From assembly GCA_013397435.1 (NCBI GenBank), contig VZRG01000764.1:274707-338706 (forward strand): a stretch of 64,000 nucleotides of DNA, given 5' to 3'. Positions 1 to 12,990 of this stretch are shown here, piece by piece. The position numbers and the translations under genes were made by a program. Below the pieces are notes generated by a model. That model searched no databases, was not told where the DNA came from, and worked only from the letters and a program-made list of their open reading frames with translations. The DNA is from Erythrocercus mccallii (taxonomy: Eukaryota > Chordata > Aves > Passeriformes > Dicruridae). Positions within the stretch are counted from its first letter, which is position 1, and the number at the start of each line of letters is the position of its first letter.

Positions 1-3000
1 AGTAGCTAAACCAATTCATTTCCTTTGAAATGGCTATGACATGGGCAAACTGTCTCCACATGAAATTATGCATTGTTTCAGTAAAGCTTAATTTTAATTT
101 ACTGGGTTTCATTGATGAAGAAAATGCTTTCACTTCTATTCTTGATAACCATTTCAGCTGTGAGTAAACTCCTTGAAAAGAGTTAGACCCTGTTATTTAT
201 GGGTTTTTTGTATTTTATTAATTTCATAAGGCACAAAGGGTTATTAAATATCTGTGCTTGGTCCATATATATAAATATCTCCGCATTTTTTAACTTAAGA
301 AATAAAGGTATCTATTAGATTTTAGTAACATAAATGAGCATTCTTGATGAGTCTAGGTACTAAGCAAAATAAAATAGACCATTACCTAGAGAAGAAATCT
401 ATTAGCCTAAGTTTCCTTTAGGCAAATAAGCATTTCCTTTCCTATCAGTAAAACCTTTTGTACTCTTTAAATTGAATCTGTTAAAGGTTATGCTGAATTT
501 GATGACCTAGAAATTAAAAACATACATATGAAAAACATACAGATCTTAATGGAGAGTCTTTCAAAACTCTAAAGCTAAAGATTTTGCTGTTAAATATTCT
601 TATTCTTCTTAACTTGGCAAATTTTACCTCAATATTTGGGTTAATTAAAGTATATCTATTGTGCTTGTTTGGGGATATTTTTTAAATTCCCATGGAGGTA
701 GAAAATCATCTCTGCTCTAAAATGAAAAAAAAAAATACCACGTTATGATTTTCAAGTTGAACATTGCTAAAAGGAGTGACCATGCAAACAGAGCTGCCAT
801 CTTGTGGATAAAAATCTCCTAAGAGCTGGTAGCTCCTGTTGCCTGAATGCAGGAGGAAAAATGTTTAATAATAGTCCTCAGGTCTACCTGACTTGGCATT
901 CATCTCATATACAGCATTATGAGAGCTGTAATTTTGAGCTTACATAATCAATCTCTAAAAACTTATCACCTGACTGAGTTGTAATTTCCCCAAAAATCTT
1001 TAAACCTAGCTCTTCCGATATTAATAATGTATAGGTTAAGCAATACTGAATTACCACTTGCGTTTTTCAATTAGTGTTTGGTGCAGAACTATGTTTTGTA
1101 ATATAAATAATTGGTTTAACCATTAAATTGATGTGACAGAAATAATTGTCAAGCAATTAAATGCAATAATGATTTCAGCCCATGGGAAATATATACTAAT
1201 AAACCTGGGTTTCACTCTGCTTGAGGACTAAAATATCCCCTCTAGTTAGATTTTTCAGCATTATTCATACATTGATTAATATAGGTTATATAGAAAGACA
1301 AACAGATAGTTATTGAAAATCATTAGTCACTTCTTTTTCATTTCCTTGTTCTTTCCTTCTTTCTTTTTCCATATGATTTGAACTTGAAACTAAAAAATGC
1401 CAAGAAATATCACTGCCAACAGCACATTTATTTTGTGTGCCAGGTGGGAGAGTTGACAAGCCAGTCTTTTCAGCTATGGAACTCATGGCACAATGATAGG
1501 AGCTTATGAATTCTGTGCTCCTGGATTTCACAGTCATGCTTTGAGCTCTTGTTTATTTCATTGAAGAGATTTCTTTTAAAAGAAATGGCCTTACAGCTTT
1601 CTTTTTTTCTGAAGTGACTTGCCAGTATTGCATATTTAAAGGGTGTAATTTAGATTGTATCATTTAAATTATTTTCATTATTTGAATTTTGAACTGGTCA
1701 TAATCCACGTGCAAGAGCATGTAGAAGTGTGAAAAATGCTGTGTGCCTTGATTAGGATCATGGAACTGCTCTGTTATCTACACCTGTTATTTTGTTAAGC
1801 CTGGCTCTCCAAATTCTTTCATGGTTTTAAAAATACCGGTGATAGATAATTTTTGAAACAAGGAGCATAGAGAAATTGGTAATTTATAAGTAAATTCATG
1901 AATAGTTCAATTTCAAGACTTTCATTAATGATAAAAAATTGAGAAAATATGGGAAAAAATGGAGAAAAAATTATTTTTTTGGTAAAGAAAATGTCAAATT
2001 TTACAGGTTATTTACTAAAAAGTATTCTGCACTAATATTTCAAATTAGCATTGATACTACACTAAGTTACTGTTACTAAGTTTCTAAGTTACTGCTTAGT
2101 TCATAAAGTATAGGTTCTCTATTATCACTGGAGAATAAGAAACTTTATGAATGCTGAGAACTTTGTAAAATATGGCACTCTACCATTAAAGATGATCTAG
2201 AAGGTAATCTGTGAGTAATACACTCTTTAAAGGTATAAAGTGTACTCTACATAAGATTAAAAAATGCATAGAATTTTAATTAATCATTTTAAGATTAACT
2301 AGATATTGGAAATCTAGGTATTTTTCATGCTGAATCAACCAGTGTAATAAAATTTTGACAACAATGTGTTCGTTTGGTCTAAACTATATATATGGCATTA
2401 AATGTTCAGGAGACTATAACTTTTACATATGGTACATCTTAACATATTTTATGTCATCAATAGTTCTTTTTCTTACAACTCATGATTCTTCTACATCTTA
2501 CCTTTATCATTAGTCATGTAAAAGTAAAGCTGACATTCCCATTGTCCAAATTAGTCTTTTCTGATCTGAAAGTCAGTTTTGTCACTTTGTATAGCATTGA
2601 ATCTTTTTTTATAACTATTTCCATCTAAACGACTATGTTTTCTGAGCAGAAATAAGTGAACAAAGGCTTTCATATTGGCCTAAAGAATGTTTTGATTAAT
2701 AGGTTAGCCTCCAGATCCCCCCACAAAACTGGTGGTTATTAAGTCCCTGGAATTTAATCTCCTGAGTCTCTAAAATTTTGTGAAAGAACCACAAGAAAAT
2801 GACAGAGCTCTTTATCAAGTTTATTCTAGAAATCTTATATATCTTCTAGATTAAGTTAAACTGTGTTTGATTATATTTCATTTTTCCTGGGTGTTTTTTT
2901 TTTTTTTATGCTTGGTGTAGTTGATTCTTTGGTCTTTTTTTTCCCCCCAGAGAACAAACTGAGCAATAATAATATTTTTTTTGAGGGATAGCAGACCATA

Positions 3001-3819
3001 AATAAACTCCTGTGTTATATTATATACTATAAATACATTTGGGATCAGGATCCTATCCATTTAAAGAAAGCATTAGTTTCCCAAGATTAAAAAAAAAAAG
3101 GTGACATAGAACAAAAGATACAAATACAACACGTGATGGATCAGATTTTTTGCATTTTTCTATAGAGTAATTGGATTTTTTTGCCACTTAAAGGTAAGAG
3201 ATCAAAATATTAATTTATGGAAAAAGTAATTATTTAAGCACTGATTCGGACTCATTTTAAAGTTCTCACGATTTATGATATTGCCTGTAACATAGCTAAA
3301 TACTTAGTGCTACTATATTTAGGACATCATACATTTGCCAATGTGTTTTATGTCTGATTTACTAATGAGTATCTGGGCTGCTACTTAGCATTCAAAGAAT
3401 AATTCTGCATGTACATTTGTGCATCTCTATACTTTTTCTGTAAGTTTCAAATACTGAAAAAGACACAAGAATCAACCTAACACTGCAATAGTGCAATATT
3501 CTTGAATGTCCACCTTGTCCAGCATGTGCCTTTATTAATCTCATGCCTTAAAAGGACGCAATGCAAGAGCATTAAAAATATGAGTTCTCCAGGTGCTGCG
3601 TGCATTAACCTTTCCTTTAATACCTTTTCTGTACAATATTTTGATGATTACTCTCATTTAGCAAACAGATGATGAAAATGCAGATACCTGGGGGTCTTGC
3701 TTAATAATTTAGGCAAATTAGTTTTTAGAATTTATTTAATTGCTACATTCAATAGCTAAGCCACAACAAGCACATCTGGTCCCCAAAGCAGGAGCTTCTT
3801 GTATAATCTCATTTCCTAC
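1..3819. other. AT-rich non-coding sequence, nothing recognised
   Basis: This stretch is AT-rich, with short A and T runs and stop codons in all frames. I recognise no exon, repeat family, RNA gene or tandem array in it. Near 2060-2095 the word CTAAGTTACTG occurs twice in close succession, which is minor. If the CpG island to the right is a promoter for the + strand, this is its upstream flank, and distal regulatory elements could be present. Nothing in the sequence alone lets me name one. Confidence 0.6.
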
Positions 3820-3916
3820 AAGGAAAAAAAAAAATAAAAGAAAAAAAAAAGAAAGAAAATAAATGAAAGGTGAAAAACAAATTGTGAGGAAAAAAGAAAG
3901 AAGGAGAAATGGAAAG
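3820..3916. repeat. Purine/A-rich low-complexity tract (GAAA-type)
   Basis: Nearly one hundred bases are almost all A and G on the + strand, with A runs of about ten and scattered GAAA and GGAAA units broken by a handful of pyrimidines. It ends about 50 bases left of the CpG island. Long purine strands resist nucleosome wrapping and are common next to promoters, so a role in keeping the promoter open is possible. It could equally be neutral low-complexity sequence. Confidence 0.7.
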
Positions 3917-3965
3917 CGCCCACCTGTGTGTCTGCATGCCATGATTAGAGAGACACCTTTCAGTG

Positions 3966-4218
3966 GGCGGCCGGCAGTTTAGGGTTAAGGGCCGGTGCAG
4001 GTGAGGGAAGCCAATGAGCGCCCGCCCGGGGCTGTGCCTGACATCATCCCGCCGGGGAGCGCCCAGCCCGGCCGGGGCAGCGCCCGCCGCCGCCCAGCCC
4101 CGCCGTGATGGATGGTTACGGCTCCTCCGTGAAAGCCAATTATCTCGCTTTTGTGTGAGGCCCAGGGATCGCTCAGGCTGCCTGCTCGCACACGGCGCTG
4201 CTGGATCCAGCTGAAGCG
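3966..4218 (+). promoter_or_regulatory. CpG-island promoter of an unidentified gene
   Basis: This is the only strongly GC-rich segment in the left part of the window. I count about 25 CpG dinucleotides in about 250 bases, while the flanks have almost none. It contains a GC box-like GGGCGG near 3965, a CCAAT box in AGCCAATGAGCGC (CCAAT at 4011-4015), a CRE-like TGACATCA at 4039-4046 and a second CCAAT at 4136-4140. I see no TATA box, as is usual for CpG-island promoters. A consensus splice donor follows at 4238, so I infer transcription on the + strand. Bidirectional activity cannot be excluded. I do not recognise the gene. Confidence 0.7.
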
Positions 4219-4237
4219 ATTGTTTTCCCTGTGTCTG
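4050..4237 (+). other. Candidate untranslated first exon ending in a splice donor
   Basis: The exon end is placed at 4237 because CTG|GTAAGAGT is a near-perfect vertebrate 5' splice site directly at the right edge of the GC-rich segment. The start is only approximate, since no transcription start can be read from sequence; I put it inside the CpG island. No long frame stays open to the donor from a good start codon. A 66-codon frame from 4014 stops at 4214, and the small frame from 4108 stops at 4158. I therefore infer a 5' untranslated exon, or the first exon of a lncRNA. I could not recognise the downstream coding gene, and the next exon may lie beyond the window. Confidence 0.5.
4108..4158 (+). 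other. Short upstream-type ORF, 16 codons
   Basis: An ATG at 4108 in a favourable Kozak setting (G at -3 and G at +4) opens a frame that reads M-D-G-Y-G-S-S-V-K-A-N-Y-L-A-F-V and stops with TGA at 4156-4158. It lies inside the CpG-rich candidate first exon, 79 bases before the splice donor. A strong-context uORF in a 5' leader usually lowers translation of the main frame downstream. That role is inference: I have no evidence that it is translated, and a 16-codon frame can easily arise by chance. Confidence 0.3.
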
Positions 4238-7200
4238 GTAAGAGTCTGGTCTGGTTTGCCTTCCCTTTCAGAATGAAGGAGGTGCGCCTAACCTGGGAGG
4301 GGAATTGCTTTCATAGTTCAGAGGCTTATATGCCTAGAATATGTAAAAAGCAGATTTTTACTGGCAAAAAGGAGATCATGTAGAAAGGGAATGGTTTTAA
4401 AGGAAAAAGTCTGTGTCTGGCAAACTACACTTTGCAATATGGAAAGAAATAGCCTGCATGTTTGTGCTGCTCTTCAGGTGAGCTGAGAGTTATTTGGCTG
4501 ACAAGAACATCGCACAGATCAGTCATTTAATGCTTATATTTTTCCTTTCTTTTCCTTCAACACCTGTGTTTTCCTTTGAAATCTAGCTTTTGTTGATGAA
4601 CAAAGAAATGGGGAGATTTAAGAGGATAATGTTATAACAGGTTTAAAAATGTTCTGGAATACTTTTGCAGATATCAGTCAAAACCTGTGAAGAATATTAC
4701 CAAGATTTTAAAGTTTCTAGTTCTGGAATTAGTTATAGTTAGTTTATTCTGCTAATTTCTGTAATCTAAAGTGCTAAGAAACTGAGTCAAAGATAAAAGT
4801 GTTCAATTTACAGCATGCTGGTAGCAAAACACCCAATAGGGTTTTGGTTTATATGTTTTTCCTGTTTATGCTCTGTAGCTCATCTTAAAAAAGTCTCATT
4901 CTGTAGCTACATAAGTGTATATATAAAAGTGTTTATATCTTTTGCATTGTTGGCAGGTTCATAGGAGGGAAAGGGGAAGGATTTTGTGTAACTTCCTAGT
5001 TTTGCAAGATAATAAGTACATTTTAAAGCTTCTGAACCAATGTGGATTTAAGAGATTAGAAGTGACACTGACAAATCAGATTCCATAAAGAATTTAATTG
5101 ACTGAAGGAGTTCAGAGGCTACTGTATGAAGAATCCAATAACCAGGTTAACTAGTCAAGCAGTGTACCTAATAGGAAATAATAAATAGCAGGTTCCAGTT
5201 AATTTAAAAGCTTGATGACATTTACTTTATAGTGATTAAAATTCACCAGGTCACTTAAGAACTCTCTATCTTTATTTCAGTAATCCATGATTCTACAATA
5301 CAAAGTTTAAAATAATGACATATGTAGTGAGTATTACAAGTGCTTGCAAAATTGAGATATATTGTCATTCAATTTAGCTATGACTATATCTGCTCTAGTC
5401 ACGGTCAGAAGAATAATAGTTATTTTCATCTCAAACACCACTTAAGACAGTAGGGCTTCTCAGCTGTATTACACTTCTGTGCTCTTTACTAGTTTAGTCC
5501 TGTCTGTGCTGTTCCTGGTACTTACCGTGGTTAATTCAGCTCTGGATAATAACGTGACAAACAATCCCAGGCTTGTATTAAATGACATATCTATAATATA
5601 GATGGTGTTAGAAGAACATATTTTTGTTAAGGTTAAACCGTTATTATTTTTTCTTGTCTTTTTACTAGCAAATTTTTCTAGGTGAGATGACCATGGCCTT
5701 TATGGGAGAGGAGTATTTAACACTTTACTACTCTACCCTCCTTGCTTAGATCATTATTAAACTTGAATTTTTATTATGCTAGTCTTGCAACTATGCTTTT
5801 AATACCTTTTAATTTAAAGAAGAAGTGTTTTCACCTTTCTCTCGGTTACAAACCTCCCATTGCATAGGTCCATGTCATTTGTCAATGCATCGCTACTAGG
5901 CTTCATGTCAGATCTCAAAGTATTTCGGTTCCTACTCGGCCTAGCAAAATTCAAATATAAACAGTCTGTTATTTCTGCTAAAATAAAGTGTGACGCATAT
6001 AAGATAGATACAAGTCTGATTTGTTGCATGATCACAATGTTCTGATCCAAAGCATTCAAAGACTTTTTTCAATAAGTGTGTCCTTTTATGTACCCATGCA
6101 CGTTGTTTTATTAGATAGTAATCATGGAACTAAGCAAGCCAAGGAAACTTAATGATATGATAATCCAAACAGATAGCAATCAGCTTCTTATAGGAAAGGA
6201 GACTTTCTTCTTTTAGTTTATCCTTTCAAAAGGAAGACAAATAATTTCTGGTACACCATTTTCTGAAAAAATACAGCGTTTTTTTTCTTATTTCCAATTA
6301 GAAACTAAAGTTATCAGAAAAAAAGTAGAAAAAGATATTTTTTTGGATAAAAAATGTTGTGATCTTTTTTTTCCTTAAAATAATAGAGGTAACTGTGGTA
6401 ATGCTAGCCTAAGGACTGCCTAGCAGATTGACCATTGCTTTGGAAAAGAGTGCCTCTAGTCTTCCACTTGGTTTTACTCCATAAGGTCCATATTACATCA
6501 GTGGCTCCTGTATTAAAGGAAGAATTAGCATGAGGTTGCTTGATTGTATGCATAGGCCATTTGTTTGTCTGAATATCTGTGAATGAGCCAGCTTGAACCT
6601 TTTGAGAATGGCATCAGGTAATAGCCTTTACAATGAAGATTTGAGTCATTCCTCCTACACAGGATACTCTCTTCTCTTTGTAAGGTAATTTGGAGAAAAA
6701 CAACAAAAGGAGTATTTGGGTTTTTGGTTTTTTTTGCAAAAATTCAATGCATTTAGTATTTCTTAGAAATAATAAATGTGCTAGCTAAGCAGAAATATTA
6801 TAATAACATCAATTTATCAAAAAGTATCTATACCTCTAGTAGTAAAAACACAAATTGAAAAGAATCCTTTGTCCTCTATAATCGGCAAAGGAAAATTAGG
6901 CCTAGAAAAATAGAAATGAAAGTAATATTACAATAGCACATTATTTTTGTATCCATTTTCAGTAAATACAGGAGACAGAGGAGTTCTTTCATACTCCAAG
7001 CTTTGGTTCATGGGTCACATTTTTCGTCTAAGACAGATTACAAGGACACTCCTGTAGGATCTTCCAAATTATAAAAACAGTCTTAAAACTTTGTGCTGCA
7101 ATCATCCTCCTTGTTTATCAGTGAGGTCCTTTAAGTGTACCAAACAAGACCTGAAAGTCTATTTAGTTCCTTTAGATTTTTATCCTTATATTACACCACC

Positions 7201-10200
7201 CAAGGTTAAAAAAAAAATCCTTTTCATCTATGTAGTGATGAGGAGATTTTTTTCTTTTAGATTTTTCTCTTACGAAATTCAAAGGCAACAGAGATTACAG
7301 AGTATTTCAAAAGTGGAAGAAGTGAGATGCAGATCTGCATCTGTCCCTCAAAGTCATTTTCCTTTGGAAAGAAATCCAGACATATAGACATGGAGAACAC
7401 ACCTTGGATGTCCTCCAATAGGACACCTGTGTGGATGATGAAAGGAACAGTAATGTAGATCATATGTTTGTCACATGGTACAGACACAACTTTTTCTTCT
7501 CTTTTGTTTTGAATCTTAAATGAAGTCCAGTGGATGCCCTGATACCTAATAAAAATTATGCTAAAAGATTATTATAGTCAAGGACTTAACACAGATTTTA
7601 AAGTAATTTTGCAACTTTTGTCTAGACCTTTTGCCTACATACAGCATGGTGCTTCATTGCTTCCATAATTTGTGCATTTCCACACGAATGTGACATTGTG
7701 AATGCCAATTGATTGAGTCAATCCTACATGGTTTAGTCATAACAGTTTTGTCTAATTTTATCTAGGACATTTCCTCTTCTAATGTATGGAGAGAAAGAGA
7801 CATCTCCAAAAAAGTCTGTCTCATCATTAAGATACTTATTTGAGATAGATACACTGAATCACTCTCTGGAGGGGAAAATTCACTCCATATAGACAACCTA
7901 CTCAAATATTTTCAATTATGTGTCAAATTCCTGACTTTTAAATATTATCTAATTAAGATCTCTTAGATTTGAGTGATATTCAATCCCATAAGTAACATAA
8001 ATAATAAATGAGCAAATAATTATACTCGATATTTGCGGCACATAGGAGTCACAGTTACTGATTTCTGCAATGAATGGACTCTGGACTTCATCTCTACAGC
8101 GGCATGGGTGTTGACCAGGGCACGTGGTGTAAGACTTTGAGGTTCCACAGGTATTTGCTGGCAGTCTTGTCCACTGGTATTTGCAAGAAATATAAAGGTT
8201 TGGGAAATGCAGATCTATGGCTAGCAACAGGGGGAAGCATACTCCATCTCTTACATTCATTCAAGCATTTTCTCCCATGCTTAAAAATTATAATTCCTCT
8301 CCCTGATCATTTATTTACCTGCTGTCAGAATCACTGGAGACTCTAGCTATTTCTCACATGCATTGCACATTTTCAAAGTATTACAACTTGGTTATTTCTT
8401 TTCCCCTTCTTAAAAAACACAGCACATAAGTTTTTTTCTGCAGAAGGTCTTCAATTCCCTGTACAAACATTAGGAACTCCTCAGACATTCACAATACTGA
8501 GCATGGGCAAAACAATGTCACTTTTCTAGCCTCATTCTTTGACAACAACATAAGGTGTCCAGAATCTATAGTTTCAGAACAAATGAGCTTCATGAGTTTA
8601 TTTTTTCAGTTGTCAGTTCATTCTTTTTGCTTCAACTTCTAAACAGGGGTCCTTAAGCACCTTCTAAACAAGTGTAACAGTTTACTCTGCCCTGATGGAA
8701 AAAAAACAGCCCAGTGTATTTAATAAATCCTTCACTGGGCCCATGATTTTTGAAATATTTTGTTGCAGTTTAAATATACAGGCATGTAAAATAATAATAT
8801 TTCAATCAAACTTGTGTCATCCCTTTTAGTTCCAGACATGTAGCTGGGAATTACTGGATACAACTTTGATTTTTTTTTTAACTACCACAATCAACCTCTT
8901 AATAAACTTTGGATTTTAGGATCTTGACTTTCTTAGATTGTTAACTAACTGAGAAGTAAAGGATTATAATGCATAAACAGAAGGTGAAGAGTATTTTCAA
9001 TAAAGAAAACAATGTAAAACAACTTTCTATTCCCTATAAATTTAGAATTTAACAAAATAAAGTGATCAAAATTTCAGAGATTCAGGAGAGTGTTTCCTGA
9101 ATGATGCACAATCTCTTACAATCTATCATCATAGAATAATATTACATTATCACTTGCAAATGAGAAGTACAGCTTTCATAGTTGCCAAGATGTACTTATC
9201 CACATCTGATGGTCCCCATTAATTTTTAGCAATTGTCCTGTCACCAGTCCAGTGAGCTGTAGAAAATACTGTAGAGATGACACATTCCTTGATGATTGCA
9301 GTTAATGCTGCTGCCCCTCTGAATCAGCATGAAATGTAGACGCTTTTATGACTGAATCTGCAATTTGGGATTTGATCATGCTATTTATAGTATTGCTAAT
9401 GGTCTGTAGCACTGACAAGGGGTGTGTTGAAGTCATTCTCTCACTCTTGTTTTCTGTTATAAAGCGTAACAGACATCTGGATCTTATATTTCAGTAACTA
9501 GACAGAAAATAACAGCATAAAGAGGTTATGATTTTCAGTGGTAGAAGAATTTAATAGGCTTGGGGATTTTTGTTTGTTTGGGTATTTTTTAATTATCTAT
9601 GGATTTTTTAACCAATATTTTGATCTAGGAAAAAGTAGCATTTTATTTTGATCTAGTTTCTAGGTCAATTTCAGTCATATGGTAATGTGAAAGGAGGCTT
9701 TGTGACATATCAAGAAAGTAAAGTTGAACTTAAGAAAAACAGCTGTACATGGGTTTTAAACTTACCATGCATTACTGTATTAGCAAAATACAATTTTCAA
9801 TTTTTATCAAAATACTTTAGAAACACTGCATCAGTGAAGAATAAACATTTCTGAAAAAGAATGGTTTACTTCCAAGTCCTCATTTTGTTTACAAATCCAA
9901 TTCCTAAAATGTGTAGTATCTAGTATGTTTTAATTTTAAACCTAAAAACCCTGTTATATACTACAAAAAATATCTGGGAAGAATGTTTCTCAAGTTAATA
10001 ACATTAGAATATTTAGGATATTGTCTGATTTTTATCCCTCTCTGAAGGTATATCTGAATATTATCATGCCCAATGGCTCCAAAAGTATCAAGAACTCTAT
10101 TTAATGCCACAGTTCTCATGATTGCTGTAACCAATGTGTAAAGAATAGTAGGAATTATAGCATCTTGCTTAATTATTTCATCTTTTAATTCTCATAGAAC

Positions 10201-12554
10201 CATGGGGAGCAAAAAAACAACAGCAACAGATAAGTACAATAATGATCCCTGGAAACAGTGTAGATTTCCTATGGGTTTGTGTCCCTTAATTAATTAACTG
10301 CTTAAGTGATTTATACTGAGATTTCTTTTTATCTCTCCATATGCTTGTAAAAAATTAAGCCATTCTTCTCCCTGCAGGACAAACAACTACTGGCTCGTGC
10401 CAGCTTGAGCAAATCAAGCACCATCACTAGCATACCAGGAGAGCTGTTTTCTCTCTGCCTCTTGGTTTCCCCCAACACAGAGCACAGGGAGTAAGAGATG
10501 GGTTAATCTGAACTGCTTTAATTTGCACTAGAGAATTGTCCCTAGATGTCTAGGTTTGGAGTCTGTTACTACATGCAGAAGTTGCTCTGTGGGGAAGAGT
10601 GGGCCTATTTTCTCAAGAAAACAGTAGGTTATTAAAATGTACGGACATTAAAACTGTGTTACTAAAGCTCTGAAAGCGTTCATCAGTTGAGGATATCATG
10701 GGAAAATGGACCTGCCCTCTTCTTTAGGGGTGCTGGAAGCAGTTGGAAATTTGCAGGTTTTAGACCAGCCATATAGGATGAACCATAGAAGCATTACATT
10801 TTGTGGACATTGTGTTACGAGGATACAATCTGTAAAGTATGTCCAGAAATGTGCTAAACATTTCATCTGTACTCTAGTATATCTTTTGAATTTTTACAGT
10901 TAGTCTTTCCTATGTACTAATTTAGCTTGCGGGACTATGATTTAGTAAGACATTGAAGTAGTCTATCTATCAAATCCTTTTCTACAGGTTCTGAGAAGTA
11001 CCAGTAATTCACTGAAATTATTCCAGAACAATAAAACTTCTGAAGGCTGTGGTTATCTAAAAAGATTAATTTCTTTGTTTGGTTTAGCCAAAAATTTCTA
11101 GAAGTTAATTGTTTCATTCCCAGTTGCATAATTATTTCTACCTAATATCTGATAGAGACCTTTGAGTTGCTTCTAAGTTAGAAGTAGAGAAGAGAATTAG
11201 CAGACCAAAATCCTCATAAGGTTTGTTAACTTCCTTCCTGTGACAGACACAGAAAGGAGGGAATCTCTTTCTTGCACACCTGCAACAAATTCCTTTCTGA
11301 GCCTTGCAGGGTTTTGCCCTGGCACTGCAGTAGGCTCTCTGAGCTCCAGGAGAGCTACGCCAAAAGAAATAACTACAGTGACTTTACTAAGAGTTTCAGA
11401 AATTCAATAATCACAAAGGATTGTGACAGACAACTGTATCATCATTTCTATGAACAACCATACTTAATCATATAAATAATAGGAGCTAATTGACTAGGTT
11501 CCAGCTGCTTCATTTCTCCAGATGGATTCAGAGACTAAAAATCCATGCATTTGTACTGGAATCAATATTCTTCTTGGCACAGACTTATGTATTTTCAGTT
11601 ATTTGGTTGCACTAGAAAGCTTGCTTTTAATATTTTGGGTTTTTTTAAATTAAGTATTCAATTAATGACTTCTTTTTCATATATAATATGCTCTATAGTA
11701 TGTCCCAGGGGCTGTATGCATTTGAAATAAAAGCTTTTAAGCAGCTGTGTCCCTTTACTTAAACAAAATGACAGGAATCTTGACATTAAATCACATGTTA
11801 AACACCTGAATTCTAGGAAAACTTTAGTCTCAAGGACCTGAAACCTATATTGTTGTATTTATGGGATTATATCACAAACTCTGACCAGCAGACACAAACC
11901 TCTTCTCACCAGCCAGGTTAATCTGGGATACTATGCAACTGTTGGAATACATGAATATTGGTATGCTGGTTATGTAGGAAGTCAAGTAGCTTTACAGCTG
12001 TAGTACTATGATTAATGACAAATTCTGGATTATTTTTTGAGTTTTATCCTGGGGCTGCTTAGTACAAAACGTACAGACAATTCAGAGTTGGCTGCAGAAC
12101 CAGGGCAATGATGTTCCAAAGAACATACTGCATAACACATGCATTCCCTGGTGCACACTGTAGGCTTTGTGTGAACATCATGGCTATGTCCTCTGTCCAT
12201 TTTGGGATGAGAGACCTCTGCATCCTTCACTCCCCACTGGAGGAAGGACTGTGTTCCATTGTGTACTACAACAGTTATTTGGATCTGGATAACTGGGAGC
12301 TAGGACAGTGGTACAAAACACAGACTGCCTCATGGATAGTGTTTGTAGACAGCCTGATGTGAGTCTGTGTTTGGCATACAACCTTCCTTAATAGTCACTC
12401 AAAGACCCTTGACTGATAACAGGGCATCTAAGATTGGCAAGCATTATTGCTCACTAACCACCTGTGTTTTATGTGGTCTTAAATTTGCTGACTAAAATAG
12501 AATGCCCGATTTTGACCTTATGCACTATAAGAAATGTTATTCAGAGTGTTAACA
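4238..12554. other. AT-rich non-coding sequence, intron-like if the 4237 donor is used
   Basis: More than 8 kb without a recognisable exon, RNA gene or repeat family. Open frames here are short (about 100 codons at most) and have chance-like composition. If the donor at 4238 is real, this is the beginning of a first intron, which fits a long AT-rich first intron typical of developmental or neuronal vertebrate genes. Conserved non-coding elements may be present but cannot be seen without an alignment. A moderately GC-rich patch at about 12030-12370 has no similarity that I recognise. Confidence 0.55.
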
Positions 12555-12990
12555 TTCGGAAACCATATAATCACACAGAGGCAATTATATGCGGTGCTTT
12601 ATTTGAAGCACATGGGACACAGGGGTCTGAAGACCCAAATCTCATGCCCACCAGATGTACAGATGCTTATGTAAATCAATATGTAAATTAATATCTTACT
12701 CAATATTTTCCCTTAAATACTAAGTAACTGATTCTGATTCCTATTACAAAATCACACTCCCCCCTTCTCTGATTCATTGCGTAGTTTTAGCTTACACTTG
12801 GTTTGGTAGAGACAATCCCCTCCAATTATAACCCGGACCTGGCTACAGTAAGGCTGATGTTCCGTTCCCAAGGCCTTGTTATCTTGTACTTGTTCTAACT
12901 ACCACCACTTTTTCCAGTTACAATTTCAGAAATAATTTAACCCTGTATTATCAAGAGGATATACTCATTTTTTCAGTGTTTTGATGTCAC
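12555..12990 (-). mobile_element. Candidate solo LTR of an avian endogenous retrovirus
   Basis: The reverse complement carries AATAAA (the + strand shows TTTATT at 12598-12603) within TGCTTTATTTGAAGCAC. It is followed on the + strand by words I associate with songbird LTRs, such as GTCTGAAGACCCAAATC and, further right, GAGACAATCCCCTCCAATT and AAGGCCTTGTTATCTTGTAC. The boundaries are rough because no clean TG..CA ends or target-site duplication were found. I see no retroviral reading frame beside it, so it would be a solo or fragmentary LTR. The alternative is a different avian interspersed repeat. Confidence 0.45.

Noticed and set aside
4014..4214. 66-codon + strand frame in the CpG island (and the overlapping - strand frame 3985-4191)
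   Set aside because: GC-rich sequence lowers stop density, the protein is low-complexity A/P/R with no domain, and it stops before the splice donor.
4918..4945. TATA-like word (TATATATAAAAG) downstream of the candidate first exon
   Set aside because: No initiator, GC box or exon follows; such words are frequent in AT-rich sequence.
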